Assembly: GCF_003255815.1 (NCBI RefSeq)
Contig: NC_037682.1
Span: forward strand, 46,604,986-46,668,985
Direction: 5' to 3'
DNA from: Theropithecus gelada
Lineage: Eukaryota; Chordata; Mammalia; Primates; Cercopithecidae
Length of the DNA: 64,000 nucleotides
Below are positions 23,190-34,150 of this stretch, piece by piece. The position numbers were made by a program, and so were the translations under genes. Positions within the stretch are counted from its first letter, which is position 1. Every line of letters starts with the position of its first letter. Below the pieces are notes generated by a model that saw only the letters and a list, made by a program, of their open reading frames with translations, was not told the DNA's origin and ran no database searches.

Positions 23190-23830
23190 AGCACCCCTCA
23201 GTTATTATAACAACCAAAAATGCTCACCCATGTTCTTCAGGTTTATTTTACAAGCAGTCAGATGTACAGATCTTAAGTGTTCTGTTCAGTGCATTTTGAC
23301 AACTGCATGAGCTCATATAACCATCACCAAGAGCAAGACTCAGAAGATTTCCATCACCCCCGAAAGTTCAGCGATAATGATTGTTCCCATTTCTATTATT
23401 GTAGGTGGATTTTGTCTGTTCCTAATCATCATATAAGTGGAATCATATCGTATGTGCTCTTTTGTGTCATGAAATAGTTTTTAAAAAGCCAGATGCAGTG
23501 GCTCATACCTGTAACCCCAGCATTTTGGGAGGCCAAGGCAGGTGGATCACCCAAGGGTCAGGAGTTCAAGACCAGCCTGGCCAGCATGGCAAAGCCCCAT
23601 CTCTATTAAAGTACAAAAATTAGCTGGGCATGGTGGTGCACACCTGTAGTCCCAGCTACTTGGGAGGCTGAGGCAGGAGAATCACGGGAACCTGGGAGGT
23701 GGAGGTTGCAGTGAGCCAAGATTGTGCCACTGCACTCGAGCCTGGGTGACAGAACAAGACTCCATCTCCAAAAAAAATAAAAAGACATAGTTTTTGAGAT
23801 CCATCCATGTTGTCACTTTTTCCCCACTAA
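23190..23830 (-). mobile_element. Old L1 fragment split by Alu
   Basis: TGCATTTTGACAACTGCATGAGCTC, ATATAACCATCACCAAGAGC and AAGTGGAATCATATCGTATG precede the Alu. TTTTTGAGATCCATCCATGTTGTC continues after it. Confidence 0.75.
23484..23782 (+). mobile_element. Alu nested in L1
   Basis: AAGCCAGATGCAGTGGCTCATACC to CCATCTCCAAAAAAAATAAAAAG. ATAGTTTTT occurs on both sides as a short target-site duplication. Confidence 0.9.
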
Positions 23831-23999
23831 CTCCTGATACACACACGGATTTCTAAATGCTAGCTAGCATGGCAATACCTGCTCTGTCCCCCTGAGAAAA
23901 AAATGGTCTGTGAGTCAAAGTCAGTGTGTCTTAGGCTGATGCATGAAGCCCTCTGCTGTGTGACAAGAATCCCGCTTATGTCTACTCTGTGGCTACACT

Positions 24000-24310
24000 G
24001 AGGTGCCTCCTCTGCCTAGCGTACCTTGTGCTTTCATCTCTCCGGGCCTTTGCCCTGCAGTGTTCCCTGCCTGGAATGTCCTCCCTGTATCTGGTGAACT
24101 CCTGCTTGTCCTTCAGGTCTCTTCTGTGCAGCTTTCCAGACTCTATTTTTGTGCCCTCCTGAGTACTCCCATAAGACAGCCTCAGTGGGCCCTTAATGCA
24201 TTTCTCACTCAACTCACTAGGCTGAATGCTGGGTGGAGGGCGGGGACTGGCTCTTAGTTATCTGTGTGTCCCCCAAGGTTCAGTACAGAGCCTGATATTA
24301 AAGAAATTGA
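24000..24310 (+). repeat. L2 LINE 3' region
   Basis: GGGCCTTTGCCCTGCAGTGTTCCCTGCCTGGAATG, ACTCCTGCTTGTCCTTCAGG and CAGTACAGAGCCTGATATTAAAG are sense L2. Confidence 0.85.
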
Positions 24311-24400
24311 TACAAGATTATAGCAAGATTATCTCAGAGACAAACTGGGTTTAAAATGCAAAATATATTCTGAACCACCCTCTAGAGCTAACAAAGGTGG

Positions 24401-24692
24401 GGCCGGGCACGGTGGCTCATGCCTGTAATTCCAGCACCAGGCCGAGGCGGGTGGATCACTTGAGGTCAGGAGTTTGAGACCACCCTGGCCAATATGGTGA
24501 AACCCCATCTCTACTGAAAATACAAAAATTAGCCGGGCATGGTGTCTGGCGCCTGTAGTCCCAGCTACTTGGAAGGCTGAGGCAGGAGAATTGATTGAAC
24601 CCAAGAGGCAGAGGCTGCAGTGAGCCTAGATCACACCACTGCACTCCAGCCTGGGTGACAGAGGAAGACTCCATCTGAGAAAAAAAAAAAAT
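24401..24692 (+). mobile_element. Alu (S-type)
   Basis: GGCCGGGCACGGTGGCTCATG to ACTCCATCTGAGAAAAAAAAAAA. A small deletion removes ACTTTGGGAGG from the left arm. Confidence 0.95.
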
Positions 24693-25441
24693 AAGTGGTC
24701 AAAAAAAGACAGTCTGATCTCTGGCTACAGATGATAAATGTAAACTGACTTCCTGCCAGTGAGGCAGAGACCTCCATGCCTTCCCCAGAGGACCTGGCAC
24801 ACAGTAGGTATGCAGCTGCTATTTATTAAATTTGAATTCAGGAGGTCAGGCCCCTTTCAACCGTGATTCCTGGTCCCACCTGGATATTTTTTCCTAGTTC
24901 ACACTCTATTTTTTTGTTTCCTGGCAAAAGAGCCTTAAATCCAGCTGATGTTTCCAAACCCTGCCTCTCTGTGTCTTCCCCTCCAGGCCCTGCTTCTGAC
25001 TCAGTTTGACTCTTCCACCAAACCCAAAGATGCCGAGATCTTCCCAATTTGCCATGATCTGAGCCAGGCCTGAGCACAGAAGGGTTAAATCGGGCTGGGG
25101 GCAGGAGGTGCTGATGAGAAGCTGGAGCTCACAGCAGGGTGTGGCAGGAGCTAGGGGCCCCTCTAGTTGCAGGTGGGAGCAAACTGAGCTCTGAACTTCA
25201 GCTTTCCCCTCTGTAAGTACATCCCAGCCCTGTGAGAAAGGAACCTTGTAAACAACGAGGAGCAGAGCAGATGCCAGAAGGGAACATCATGGACCATCCA
25301 GAGCAAGGCACAGCTGCACTGGCAGCCCGGGCCCAGGGCGGCATGAGGGAAGTCTAGGGATGAAACCAGAGGCATGAAATAATGTGTGATCAGGGTGGGT
25401 GTGTAACCAACACAGGCTAGGCCAGAATTCTAGTTCCAGGG
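24693..25441. other. First-intron sequence, unassigned
   Basis: A short L2 3' end (GACCTGGCACACAGTAGG...) lies at about 24785-24835. The remainder shows no recognised feature. Confidence 0.4.
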
Positions 25442-25848
25442 TGTATTAGACCATTCTTGCATTGCTCTAAAGAAATACAACAATTTCTTTAGAGCAATGC
25501 AAGAGACTGAGTAATTTATAAAGAAAAGAGGTTTAACTGGCTTATGGCCAGGCTGTCCAGGAAGCATGGCACTGGTGTCTGCTTGGCTTCTAGGGAGGCC
25601 TCAGGAAGCAGACAATCAGAAGGCAAAGAAGATGCAGGCACATCACACAGGGAAAGCAGGAACAAGAGAGTGAGTTGGGGGAGGTGCCACATGCTTTTAA
25701 AAGATCAGATCTTGTGAGAACTCTCATCAGGACAGCACAAGCCATGCGGGATCCGCCTCCGTGACCTACCAGGCCCCATCTCCGACACTGGGGATTACAA
25801 TTCAGCATGAGATTTGGGCGGGGACAGATATCCAAACTATATCACAAA
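25442..25848 (-). mobile_element. MST-type MaLR LTR (ERVL-MaLR), solo
   Basis: The solo LTR is antisense. It starts TGTATTAGACCATTCTTGC and ends GATATCCAAACTATATCAC. CTGAGTAATTTATAAAGAAAAGAGG, AGGCTGTCCAGGAAGCATGGC and CATGAGATTTGGGCGGGGAC are diagnostic. No internal retroviral genes accompany it. It carries an inverted duplication near its start. Confidence 0.85.
25455..25504. repeat. Perfect 22-bp inverted repeat with 6-nt loop
   Basis: The arms at 25455-25476 and 25483-25504 are exact reverse complements around ACAACA. The first arm belongs to the LTR and the second is extra sequence not expected in that LTR. Confidence 0.97.
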
Positions 25849-25994
25849 GGGAGAAGGGAGAGCTGCAAGAGGGGACAAGGCCTAATCCTAGAAGGCAGAG
25901 ACTCTGCCCATTAGAGCAGAAGGCCAGTTGCTGGGGTTGGGTCAGTGTCCAAGCCAGATAAGCAACAGTGAGACTGAGTTAAAACTCCTAACGG

Positions 25995-26150
25995 TGATAT
26001 TGGCTAACACAGAGCATACAGCGTGCCATGTGCTCGTCTAAGAGCTTCAGGTTTGCTCCTCACAACAGTATTTTGAGTTAGTTCCTACTGCTGATCTGTT
26101 TTAAAGATGAAGAAACTGAGGCACAGATTGAGCAAAACTCTGGACCTCTG
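25995..26150 (-). repeat. MIR
   Basis: CGTGCCATGTGCTCGTCTAAG... GATGAAGAAACTGAGGCACAGATTGAG is antisense MIR. Confidence 0.8.
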
Positions 26151-26248
26151 CTAAGACTGGCAGCATGACTCTTCACATTCATAGCTTGAAATCAGCCATG
26201 GTGGGAGCATTACACCATGAAAATTGGCAGAGGACACAAATCAGGGCT

Positions 26249-26535
26249 TTTCTTTTTTTTTCTTTTTTTTTTCTGAGACAGGGTCTCGCACTGTCACCTG
26301 GGCTGGAATGCAGTGGTGCGATCATAGCTCACTGCAACCTTGAAGTCTTGGGCTCAAGCAATCGTAGCTGGGACTACAGGTGTATACCACCATGCCCCGC
26401 TCACATACTATTTTTTGGTGAGATGGGATCTCACTGTGTTGCCCAGGCTGGTCTCGAACTCATGGCCTCAAGCAGTCCTCTTGCCTCGGCCTCCTAAAAT
26501 GCTGGAATTACAGGTGTGAGCCACCATGCCTGGCC
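26249..26535 (-). mobile_element. Alu (J-type)
   Basis: The T run then CTGAGACAGGGTCTCGCACTGTC is an old Alu signature. It ends CACCATGCCTGGCC. An internal stretch is shortened near AATCGTAGCTGGG. Confidence 0.9.
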
Positions 26536-26749
26536 TACATTATTCTTTTTTTTAATTCCTGCATAATATTCTAGTTTGCTTCATCTTGCTCCCAGTGATA
26601 CAGCAGTTCAGGTCCAGTAAAGAGAAAGTTAAGAACCAGTTTACCAGGACACCCCAAGATTCATCCCAGAACCTTCATGGACTTTATCCATGGGAGGAGA
26701 AGAGTTATATTAACTGGGAAACAGGCAAAGCCTGAAACACAAGATGATG

Positions 26750-26995
26750 ACAATTAACATTTTTAGGAGCTTCCTGGCCCTGTTCTACACATTTTCCATG
26801 CATCTCGTGTAAAAACTTTGTGCGAAGGTCAACATTCATTTAATCTTCATTTTAACCCTCTGAGGTGTAGACACACTTATCCCTGCTTCACAGATTAAGA
26901 AACTGAGGCACAAAGAAGTCAAAGTCTTGCCCAAAATCAGGCAGCCAGTCAGGGAGCCTTGATTCATACTCAGGCAGTCCAGAGCCAAAGCCTAT
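26750..26995 (-). repeat. MIR, near full length
   Basis: GATTAAGAAACTGAGGCACAAAGAAG, CAGCCAGTCAGGGAGCCTTGATTCATACTC and CAGTCCAGAGCCAAAGCC give the antisense MIR. Confidence 0.85.
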
Positions 26996-27011
26996 GTGTT
27001 TACTACTTTTA

Positions 27012-27311
27012 TGGTGGTGTTTGTTTTTGAGATGAGTCTCACTGTGTCACCCAGGCTGGAGTGCAGTGGTGCGATCTCTGCTCACTCACTGCAACTTCCA
27101 CCTCCCCGATTCAAGTGATTCTCCTGCCTCAGCCTCCCAAGTAGCTGGGATTACAGGTGCCCACCACCACTCCTGGCTAATTTTGTATTTTTGGTAGAGA
27201 CGGGGTTTCACTGTGTTAGTCAGGCTGGTCTCAAACTTCTGACCTCAGGTGATCTGCCCACCTCAGCCTCCCGAAGTGCTGGGATTACAGGTGTGAGCCA
27301 CCATGCCTGGC
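27012..27311 (-). mobile_element. Alu (S/J-type)
   Basis: GTTTTTGAGATGAGTCTCACTGTG to CACCATGCCTGGCC. CTCACTCACTGCAAC carries a 4-bp tandem gain. Confidence 0.92.
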
Positions 27312-27474
27312 CTTTTATGATGTTTTTAATGAGCCGTTTGTAAATGTTCAAACATTACCCCACTTTTCATTTTTTTTAACATTTGCATGGTGCCAGATAC
27401 AGTATTGGACATGGGAAACAGAAAAGTCCATATCAGATGCTGGAAACCTTGTGATTTAAATAAAGCCTGGAGTT

Positions 27475-27690
27475 GATATAAACTGAGTTTGAAGCCTGGT
27501 TCTGCCACGTACCAACTATATGACCTTGAGCAGATGGTTTAGTCTCTCCAAGTCCCAATCTCCACGTGTAGGTGGAGGATGACTGTTTACCTCATCGGGT
27601 TACAGTGAGAAGTGAATGATGTCATACATGTACAGTGCTTGGCACGACATCCAGCACACAATAAACCTGCAATAAAAGGAGACTGCAGTC
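27475..27690 (+). repeat. MIR
   Basis: GTTTGAAGCCTGGTTCTGCCACG, ACCTTGAGCAGATGG and ACATCCAGCACACAATAAACC follow MIR order. Confidence 0.85.
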
Positions 27691-27699
27691 ATCATAGAC

Positions 27700-27960
27700 C
27701 ACAGGTTTATGTCCAGGTAGCTCTCTGTGAGGCAGGGAGACCAGCATCAACACATAAGAGGTAAGAACAGAAGACAGAGTACCCAGTTCTTCCTAAGGGA
27801 GTCGGGGAGGGTTCTATTGAGGAGGTGACATTTGAACAGAGTCTTAAGAGGCAAATAAGAATTTTCCAAGCAGAGAAGGGAAAAAGGGGCTTTCTAGTGG
27901 AGGGAAAAGTGCATCCTAAGGCATTATAGGTAGGAGCAAACATGTAACTGAATGGAAATA
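27700..27960 (-). repeat. L2 LINE
   Basis: GAGGAGGTGACATTTGAACAGAGTC and AAGGGAGTCGGGGAGGGTTC are antisense L2. Confidence 0.7.
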
Positions 27961-28404
27961 TCAGAAGACGCCCACAAGAGGTGTGATCACACCTTTGCAT
28001 TTGTGATTGCTGTTTTCTCCCTGTAAATTAAACTGCATACCTGGGGGCAGGTGCGAGGAGAGGGAGCAGAATGGACTGTTTTCAGAGTCTTGGAGAACAG
28101 AGGTTCAGACCAACCAGATAACCTTTGAACTCTAAAATCCTGCCTTTCTATCTTTTGGGTCCCTGACCGCCGCACCATTTAGAATCAGGCCGGACCACCC
28201 ACAGCATCAAATCACAGGTGAACCTGGACTCTGTCAATAATTGGCTCAGGCCAGATCTGCCCTCCACGCTTGAAGGTTGGGCTGCATGGACCAAGGCCTG
28301 TTTCCCTGATGCTGTGAGCATCCTTTGCTGGTTCACTGCCGTTCCACCCTCTGCCTCATTAAACCTGACAGGCCCGGAATTGAAGCCTGACCTCTAAGGA
28401 AAGG

Positions 28405-28520
28405 CCCTTAGAGGTCATCTCATTCAGGTCGTTTGGGTTTCATTTGGGGCTACTGAGTTTCAGATAAGGGAAATGACTAGCCCAAGGTCACACAGTAGCC
28501 TGGGACTAGAGCCCAGGGCC
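28405..28520 (-). repeat. MIR fragment
   Basis: GGGAAATGACTAGCCCAAGGTCACACAGTAGCC with AGAGCCCAGGGCC is antisense MIR. 27961-28404 and 28521-28764 hold nothing I recognise. Confidence 0.8.
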
Positions 28521-28764
28521 AGTGAGCATATTCTTCACGGCGCTGATGGAACACAGCTGCCACCATCACAGGCTCCCCACCCAAGCCAGCCTCCCAAACT
28601 CCCCATGCAAGCTAGCCTTCCAAAGCCTGCTTCCTGGGCTGCTGCTTCAAGTGGAGAAACCCGAGGTCGTGGTCCAGCGCAGGACTTCCAGTCATTCTTC
28701 TGGGGAGAACAGCAATGAGCCCAAGCAGGAACACAGGGACAGGGATCTCCCTCTTGCTCCTTCA

Positions 28765-29160
28765 CTCATTCACTTGGGTCACTTCACCCCCTGAGCCTTA
28801 GTTTTCCCATCTGTAAAAATGGGGATCATCACATGCTACTCACATAGATTTATGGTGAGGATTTTTTTAAAGAACATGTAGAAAGCGACTGCCATGATGT
28901 GCAGTCTCTTCACAGAGGTGTATTTGCAGAATATTTTTTCTTACCAAAAGCTAAAAAGTGAAAGAGAGGTTAGGAATGTGGGCAGTGGGGGAAGCTCTGT
29001 GATGACTAGCTGTGTGGCCTTGGACAGGTAACTTCACTTCTCTGAATTTCCATTTCCTCCTCTAGAAAATGCGGGGAATGTTACCAGGTTCCTCCAGGGG
29101 CCGCTGTGAGGATTGAATTTGCTAACACATGCAAGGCACCGGAGCAGTGCCTGGCCTGTG
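28765..29160 (+). repeat. Two successive MIR copies
   Basis: The first has CTGAGCCTTAGTTTTCCCATCTGTAAAAATGGGG (28790-28825). The second has TAGCTGTGTGGCCTTGGACAGG to GAGCAGTGCCTGGC (29008-29155). Confidence 0.85.
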
Positions 29161-29964
29161 TGGTCCAGGTGCAGTAGTGATAGCTGCCCTTTCTATTGTG
29201 AAGATACTGTCATTGTTATCCTCTTCGATCAGGGGCTAAGATGTTACTGAACAGGTGGCCCTAAGATTGCTTCTGCCCTTTTTGCTGCTTCCATTCTCTC
29301 CCTGATCGCCTCCTCCTATTCCCTTCCATCCTCACCAATCTGACCATGAAATTTAAAAAGTGTATATTTTAAAAGAAAGCCAGAGTGGCCCTGAGAAGAG
29401 GCTGGGGGGTCCACAGAGTCTGAGTGTGAATTTCTGACCCTCCACCCCAAAGATGTATTTAGGACAGAATGTGTTGGCTTCAGCCATGAGCCCCTGCTCT
29501 CTCTCAATGCTGCCTATGCAGCTAGCCCCTGCTACTTTGGTCCCAGCAGGGTGGCCAAAGCCAGCCAAGAATCTGTGTGTGTTTCTCCTGCTCCCATCCC
29601 ACCCAATAGGAATTTGGCAAGACGGGGGCTCCTCAAATCTCCCTCCAGCCCCCTCCTCCTCAGAGTACAGAGGGAAGCTGGTAAATTCAGTTCATACTGA
29701 ACCTTTGGACCAGACCACAGACACCTGCAGGTCCAACAGTGCCTTTCTGTTGTCAGCAAGGGAAGGCACATGGTCCTGGGATGCCTCTCTTGTCCAAAGG
29801 CTGCCCCAGACAACTTGGCATTGTTCAAAGCCCTTTGTCCTTTCTAGAAGCTAGGTTCCCAGCCCTTTCTTGGGAGTTTATCCATTGTCTCCACCTGCTT
29901 CCCCACTACCAACACCCTCATTTCTCTTCTCTGCTGTGCCTTTGTTGGTTGTTTGCACAGGTCC
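29161..29964. other. First-intron sequence, unassigned
   Basis: No repeat is recognised. A 133-codon open frame at 29453-29854 has no domain signal. Confidence 0.4.
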
Positions 29965-30400
29965 TGAGCACCTGGTGTTCACCAGTCACCATGATAGTCA
30001 ACATTCACCTTTCTCATTCACTGGTGGTCTTCACCGCAGTCCCGTGTGGAAGGTATTGTCATCCGTGTTAGACATATGAGAAAAATTTAAGGCTCAGAGT
30101 TATAAAGACACTTTCCCAGAGCCACACAGTTTGACTAGAGCAGAGTGAAGACCTGTCCCCAGGCAAGGCTTCCTAGAGCAATTCAAGATTAAGCTGGAGC
30201 TTAAAGTCTGAGTTGGATTTTAAGGAGGGGTACAAAGAGGTGATAGCCTTCCAGGCAGGAGACAGCCTAAGCAAAGGAGTGACAGGAAGGATGTGCTTCG
30301 TGTTCACGGGGGTGATGAGGAGACGGTTATGGTCTGAAATCAGAGTGACTGGAGCAGGTGGCCCAGCAAGGGGGCAGTCCCCAGCTGCAGTCCCAGGCTA
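29965..30400 (-). repeat. MIR then L2, both antisense
   Basis: AGAAAAATTTAAGGCTCAGAG with AGAGCCACACAGTTTGACTAG (to about 30140) is MIR. GGCAAGGCTTCCTAGAGC and CAGGAGACAGCCTAAGCAAAGGAG are L2. Confidence 0.6.
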
Positions 30401-31159
30401 GGATACCCCATCACTTACCTGATTGCCACACCCACCTTTTAGCTGGTCTCCTGCCTCCCAAGGCAAGAATCTATTCCTAGAACGGGTTGATTTTTTTGAT
30501 CCTTAATATCAGGTATGGAAGAAATGTCTCATTGTGCTCCTTAAATGAAATTAGTCCAGACTCAGAGCTCCCCAGCAACCCTACCCTGTAGGAAATTCAA
30601 TCCCAGTCGTCACTGGAGTGACCTCAACCCACTGCCGTGACCACCATGCCAGGGATGTTTCAAGGAAACCCTGCTGATTATAGCTGAGATATCCCAGCCC
30701 CACCTGAAGAGCCCCTCTGGGTCTGCAGACCGTGTGTCTTCTGTCGAGAGGGTGCCGTGTGGGGTGCAGCAGAAGCCCTGGAGCGGAGATCCAGCCCTCT
30801 CTATGCACTCAGTGCCACCCACCCACACACCAGGCACCAGTCATGGAACTGATGGGCTCTGTCACCTTCCCAGGCCCGGAGACCCCCTCCCCTTCCTCAC
30901 ACCCCCACCTCCCTGACCAAGAGCCACCCCATCCCCAGGTGCTCCAGCTTTCACAGAACAAAGACTGGAAGAATAGCTCCTCCAGGAACTTGGCCTTTGA
31001 TCCTGCAGCCAAGCTGTCTCTCCCAAGGGAGTGTAGGTCTGCCTTACCTCTCTGGAAAGAAGGGGAGGGATAAGGAAAAAATTTACAAGTGAGCGGTTCG
31101 GTAGATCGTCCCATCTGACACCACACCCCCTTTCCACACTCCCTTTTTAGACTACATTT
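30401..31159. other. First-intron sequence, unassigned
   Basis: GC-moderate unique-looking DNA. Overlapping open frames of 110-128 codons on both strands suggest composition, not coding. Confidence 0.4.
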
Positions 31160-31530
31160 CTTTCTAGTCCTTGAATGTGCCCTGCTTTGTGTCAATTCCA
31201 GGCCTGTCTACATGTCCTCATTCTACCTGGAGCACCCCACCCCCTCCTGTCTCATCCCACAGCCTCTCCCCCCCACTCCTCTTTCACATCTCATCAGAGA
31301 TGACCCTTCCTGGGAACCGAAACTCTCCTGAGTCCTCTGCCTCCTCAGGGGTCTGGCTGGCACTCCCAGGGCACCCTGCTCGTCTCCCCGCACACGGGTC
31401 ACCTGTGTCGCCATTGCCTTTTCTTCTTACCTACATCCCCCACGAGATGCTTGTCGTTCATTGTATTCCCAGGGTCCCACACGTAGCCTGAACATGGAAA
31501 GTGTTTAGTAAACGGGTTGAACAAATGAAT
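31160..31530 (+). repeat. L2 LINE 3' region
   Basis: CACACGTAGCCTGAACATGGAAAG and AGTAAACGGGTTGAACAAATGAATGG are the sense L2 end. The upstream part is more decayed. Confidence 0.65.
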
Positions 31531-32129
31531 GGTCCAATCCCTGAATCAGACTCAAATGAAAAATGGACAACTGTTGCCCGAGCCCCTCAGCAGGCTGGGC
31601 CTACCCTACACTTTTCATCTTCTCTTCCCTGGGGTCTCTGCCATGCCCACACCCTGCTTCTCCCACTCAGAGAAGAGCAGGGATGGAAGGGAAGTCATTT
31701 GTCTGGGCACATCCCAAGCAGAGAACACTCAGACCCTGTGTTTAGGATCCAGAACACTCAAGTTTGCAGTCTGCTCAGACGTGAGGACAGATGGCTGGAC
31801 AGTGGACAGCTGGGCAAGGAGGGTAGGCAGCTTGGCAGGATGGAAATAGCAGTGAACTAAGCATTGGGAGTCCTGGGCTCAGAGCCTATTCATTCCACGA
31901 GTTTGCTGCACGCATCAGTCTGGGTTATTTGGTTGCCAGCAACAGAAGAGGACTCTGAGTAACTTAGGCAGAAAAGATATTTATTAGAAGGCTTCAGGGT
32001 ATGATACAAATAACAGGTAACTGAGTTCTGATTCTGGGCTCTCTGTTGTAGCAAGGGGCAAGCAGGGCACCAGAGGAGGAGAAAGGTGACTCCCAACAGG
32101 AAATCAGGGTTTTGACTACCTGAAAACAA
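31531..32129. other. First-intron sequence with an unclassified old repeat
   Basis: GGTTGCCAGCAACAGAAGAGGACTC... AGATATTTATTAGAAGG (about 31920-31995) resembles a recurrent old element. A related stretch sits at about 37245-37320. I could not name the family. Confidence 0.4.
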
Positions 32130-32206
32130 ATTGTTGGCACACTGCGTGACCGGAGACTAGTCACTTAATCTCTCTTTGCCCCTGTTTTCCCATCTGGATG
32201 ATCTGA
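32130..32206 (+). repeat. MIR fragment next to a coding exon
   Basis: GCGTGACCGGAGACTAGTCACTTAATCTCTC and TGTTTTCCCATCTGGATGATC are MIR. It ends about 30 bp before the splice acceptor of the first PTPN5 coding exon. Confidence 0.8.
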
Positions 32207-32238
32207 AACTGCCCTCTGTCCTTCATTTATATCTCCAG

Positions 32239-32326
32239 CTTGCTTTTTGCTGAGAAAGCTTCCTGCACTGCAAGATGGCACCCTTCCCCATCCAGACACC
32301 TTGGGAATGAATTATGAGGGAGCCAG
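32239..32326 (+). CDS. PTPN5 first coding exon, residues 1-7 (partial)
   Basis: The acceptor ATATCTCCAG ends at 32238 after a good pyrimidine tract. The start codon is 32307-32309, and the exon ends GCCAG before GTGAGTG at 32327. It encodes MNYEGA and the first two bases of Arg7. This begins the 24-residue N-terminal extension seen in the long human isoform. Rodent STEP61 starts at the downstream Met25 as far as I recall. The start has G at -3 and A at +4, a moderate context. Upstream in the same exon, an ATG at 32275 opens an 11-codon ORF overlapping this start. A second possible acceptor (CCATCCAG ending 32295) would shorten the exon and drop that ORF. The 5' limit is therefore inferred. 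Confidence 0.85.
32275..32310 (+). promoter_or_regulatory. Upstream ORF (11 codons) overlapping the PTPN5 start as ATGA
   Basis: ATG at 32275 has A at -3 and G at +4, stronger than the main start. It reads MAPFPIQTPWE and stops at TGA 32308-32310. The stop shares ATGA (32307-32310) with the PTPN5 ATG. Such overlap can permit termination-reinitiation or reduce initiation at the main start. A regulatory role is inferred and depends on the exon starting at 32239. Confidence 0.6.
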
Positions 32327-32789
32327 GTGAGTGAGCATTTATGCCGTCCCCCTGCAGCCCACCCACTGAGGAGGCCAAGCCTCCATCTGGATGCTCTGGG
32401 GCACATGACTCATTCTCATGAGGTGGTCATCCTGATCATTCCTTTCCCATGAAACCAGCATGTCCTCTGCCCCCTGCCTGCTGAACATGCTGATGAAAAT
32501 CTGGATGGCGTTATGGGCCTCTTCCTGGCTATGGTTTGGCCATCTTCTTTAATTGGGAGGCTCCTAGCTGGAATCTGCCTTCCTAGAGCCCCTAAAGCTA
32601 CCAACCCTGAGACCCTGCCACTACCCCGCATTTGGCCTTTAACATGTACATCAACAGGCTCAGGCCCTGTGCTGAACACATGGGATGCCGAGGTGGTTGA
32701 GGGGGGTGAGGATGCTCCAAAGTCGGAAGTTGGTGGGGGAGGCAGGTGCATAAACAGCTAACTATAGCAGCAGAACAAAGTAAGAGACA

Positions 32790-33070
32790 AAGGGACATAT
32801 GAACCAGGTGTGTGGGGGAGCCCAGAAGTGGGAGGATGCAGTTCTTCCTGAGAGATCAGGGAGTGCTCCGTGGGAGACGTACCACCTGAGTCGCACCTTG
32901 GAGAATGAGTAAGATTTGACAAAAGGGGAAAAGGATATTCCAGGCTGAGGGAACAGCACAAACAGGGCTCGAAAGGAGGAATGGACAGGTTCAACTCAGC
33001 AAATAAAAATGTCAGGTGGGGTTGGAGCTTTAAGAGGGTGATAAGAGCCCCACATTGATAGTGAGGGGTG
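32790..33070 (-). repeat. L2 LINE
   Basis: GGGAGACGTACCACCTGAGTCGCACC and GGATATTCCAGGCTGAGGGAACAGC are antisense L2. 32327-32789 holds no recognised feature. Confidence 0.7.
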
Positions 33071-33654
33071 TTAATGGGGTACCAGGAGCACAAAGCCCAG
33101 AATAGAAGGCATGTCTGCCTGGGCTTGGCTCAGCCTCACACCCAGGAATCCTGGCTTCAGCATCCCAGTTCCCCCTTGCTCCTCACCTATCTTGGAAGCA
33201 GGCTTAGGCTCCCTGACTGGCTCAGCAAACCAGCCAGCTGTTTCTCTACATAAGTCCTGGGCAAAGCTGGGACCTCATGTAAGGAGACTCCAGGATGTCT
33301 CCTAATAGCATCCCCCATCCACCGCTCCACCCCCCAGGCAGAGGGGCGGTGCCTCTATTAGAACTTCACCCAGCCCACAGCAGCATCTGTTCTATGTCTT
33401 CTGCACTGGCCGTGAGCTTCTGGAAAATGGGGTTGGGTGGTCTAGGCTGGGTCTCCAGCACCCAGCACTGGTGGCGTAGCTGCACAACACATTACCTTCA
33501 CACGTACGAACGAGCCAAGGAAGGTGATGACTTTCGAGTTACAATGGGCTTAGAGTCCAACCACCTTATTTTCGTAAGTGAGGCCTCAGACCCAGAGCGC
33601 AGAAAGCATTGCCCAAAACCACACGCGTGATGGGAGGAGAGTGGAAACAGAGCA
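33071..33654. other. Intron sequence with a weak MIR trace
   Basis: A decayed antisense MIR may lie at 33530-33630. Otherwise unassigned. Confidence 0.4.
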
Positions 33655-34150
33655 GTGTGGTTCATAGGAGCACTATTCACAAATAGCCCAAAGATGTAAA
33701 CAGCCCAAATGTTCAACTGATGAACAGATAAATAAAACATCGTCCATCCTACAGTAGAATATTATTCAGCCATGAAAAGGAATCCATGAAAAGGAATGAA
33801 GTACTGATGCATACTGCGGACTTGGATGAACCTAGAAAACATTGTGCTAAGTGCAAGAAGCCAAACACAAAAGGCTGCATATTTTATGATTCCATTTATA
33901 TGAAATATCCAGAATAGGCAAACCCATAGATACAGAAAGCAGGTAAGCAGTTGCCAGGGGCTGGAGGGAGGAGGACAGGGAGTGACTTCTTAATGGGTAC
34001 AGGATTTCCTTCTGGGGTGACAAAAATATTCTGGAAGCAGATCATTGTGATGGTTGCACAATGTTATGAATGTATTAAATGCCACTGGATTGTACTCTTT
34101 AAAATGGTCAAAATGTTGAATTTTATGCTATGGGAATTTTAACACAGTAA
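33655..34150 (+). mobile_element. Old L1 3' end, sense
   Basis: GGAGCACTATTCACAAATAGCC, GAATATTATTCAGCCATGAAAAGG, GAAGCCAAACACAAAAGGC and GGTAAGCAGTTGCCAGGGGCTGG are sense L1. CCATGAAAAGGAAT is tandemly duplicated at about 33770-33797. Confidence 0.85.

Noticed and set aside
25442..25848. Possible intact endogenous retrovirus
   Set aside because: Only a solo MaLR LTR is present. No gag, pol or env reading frame is adjacent.
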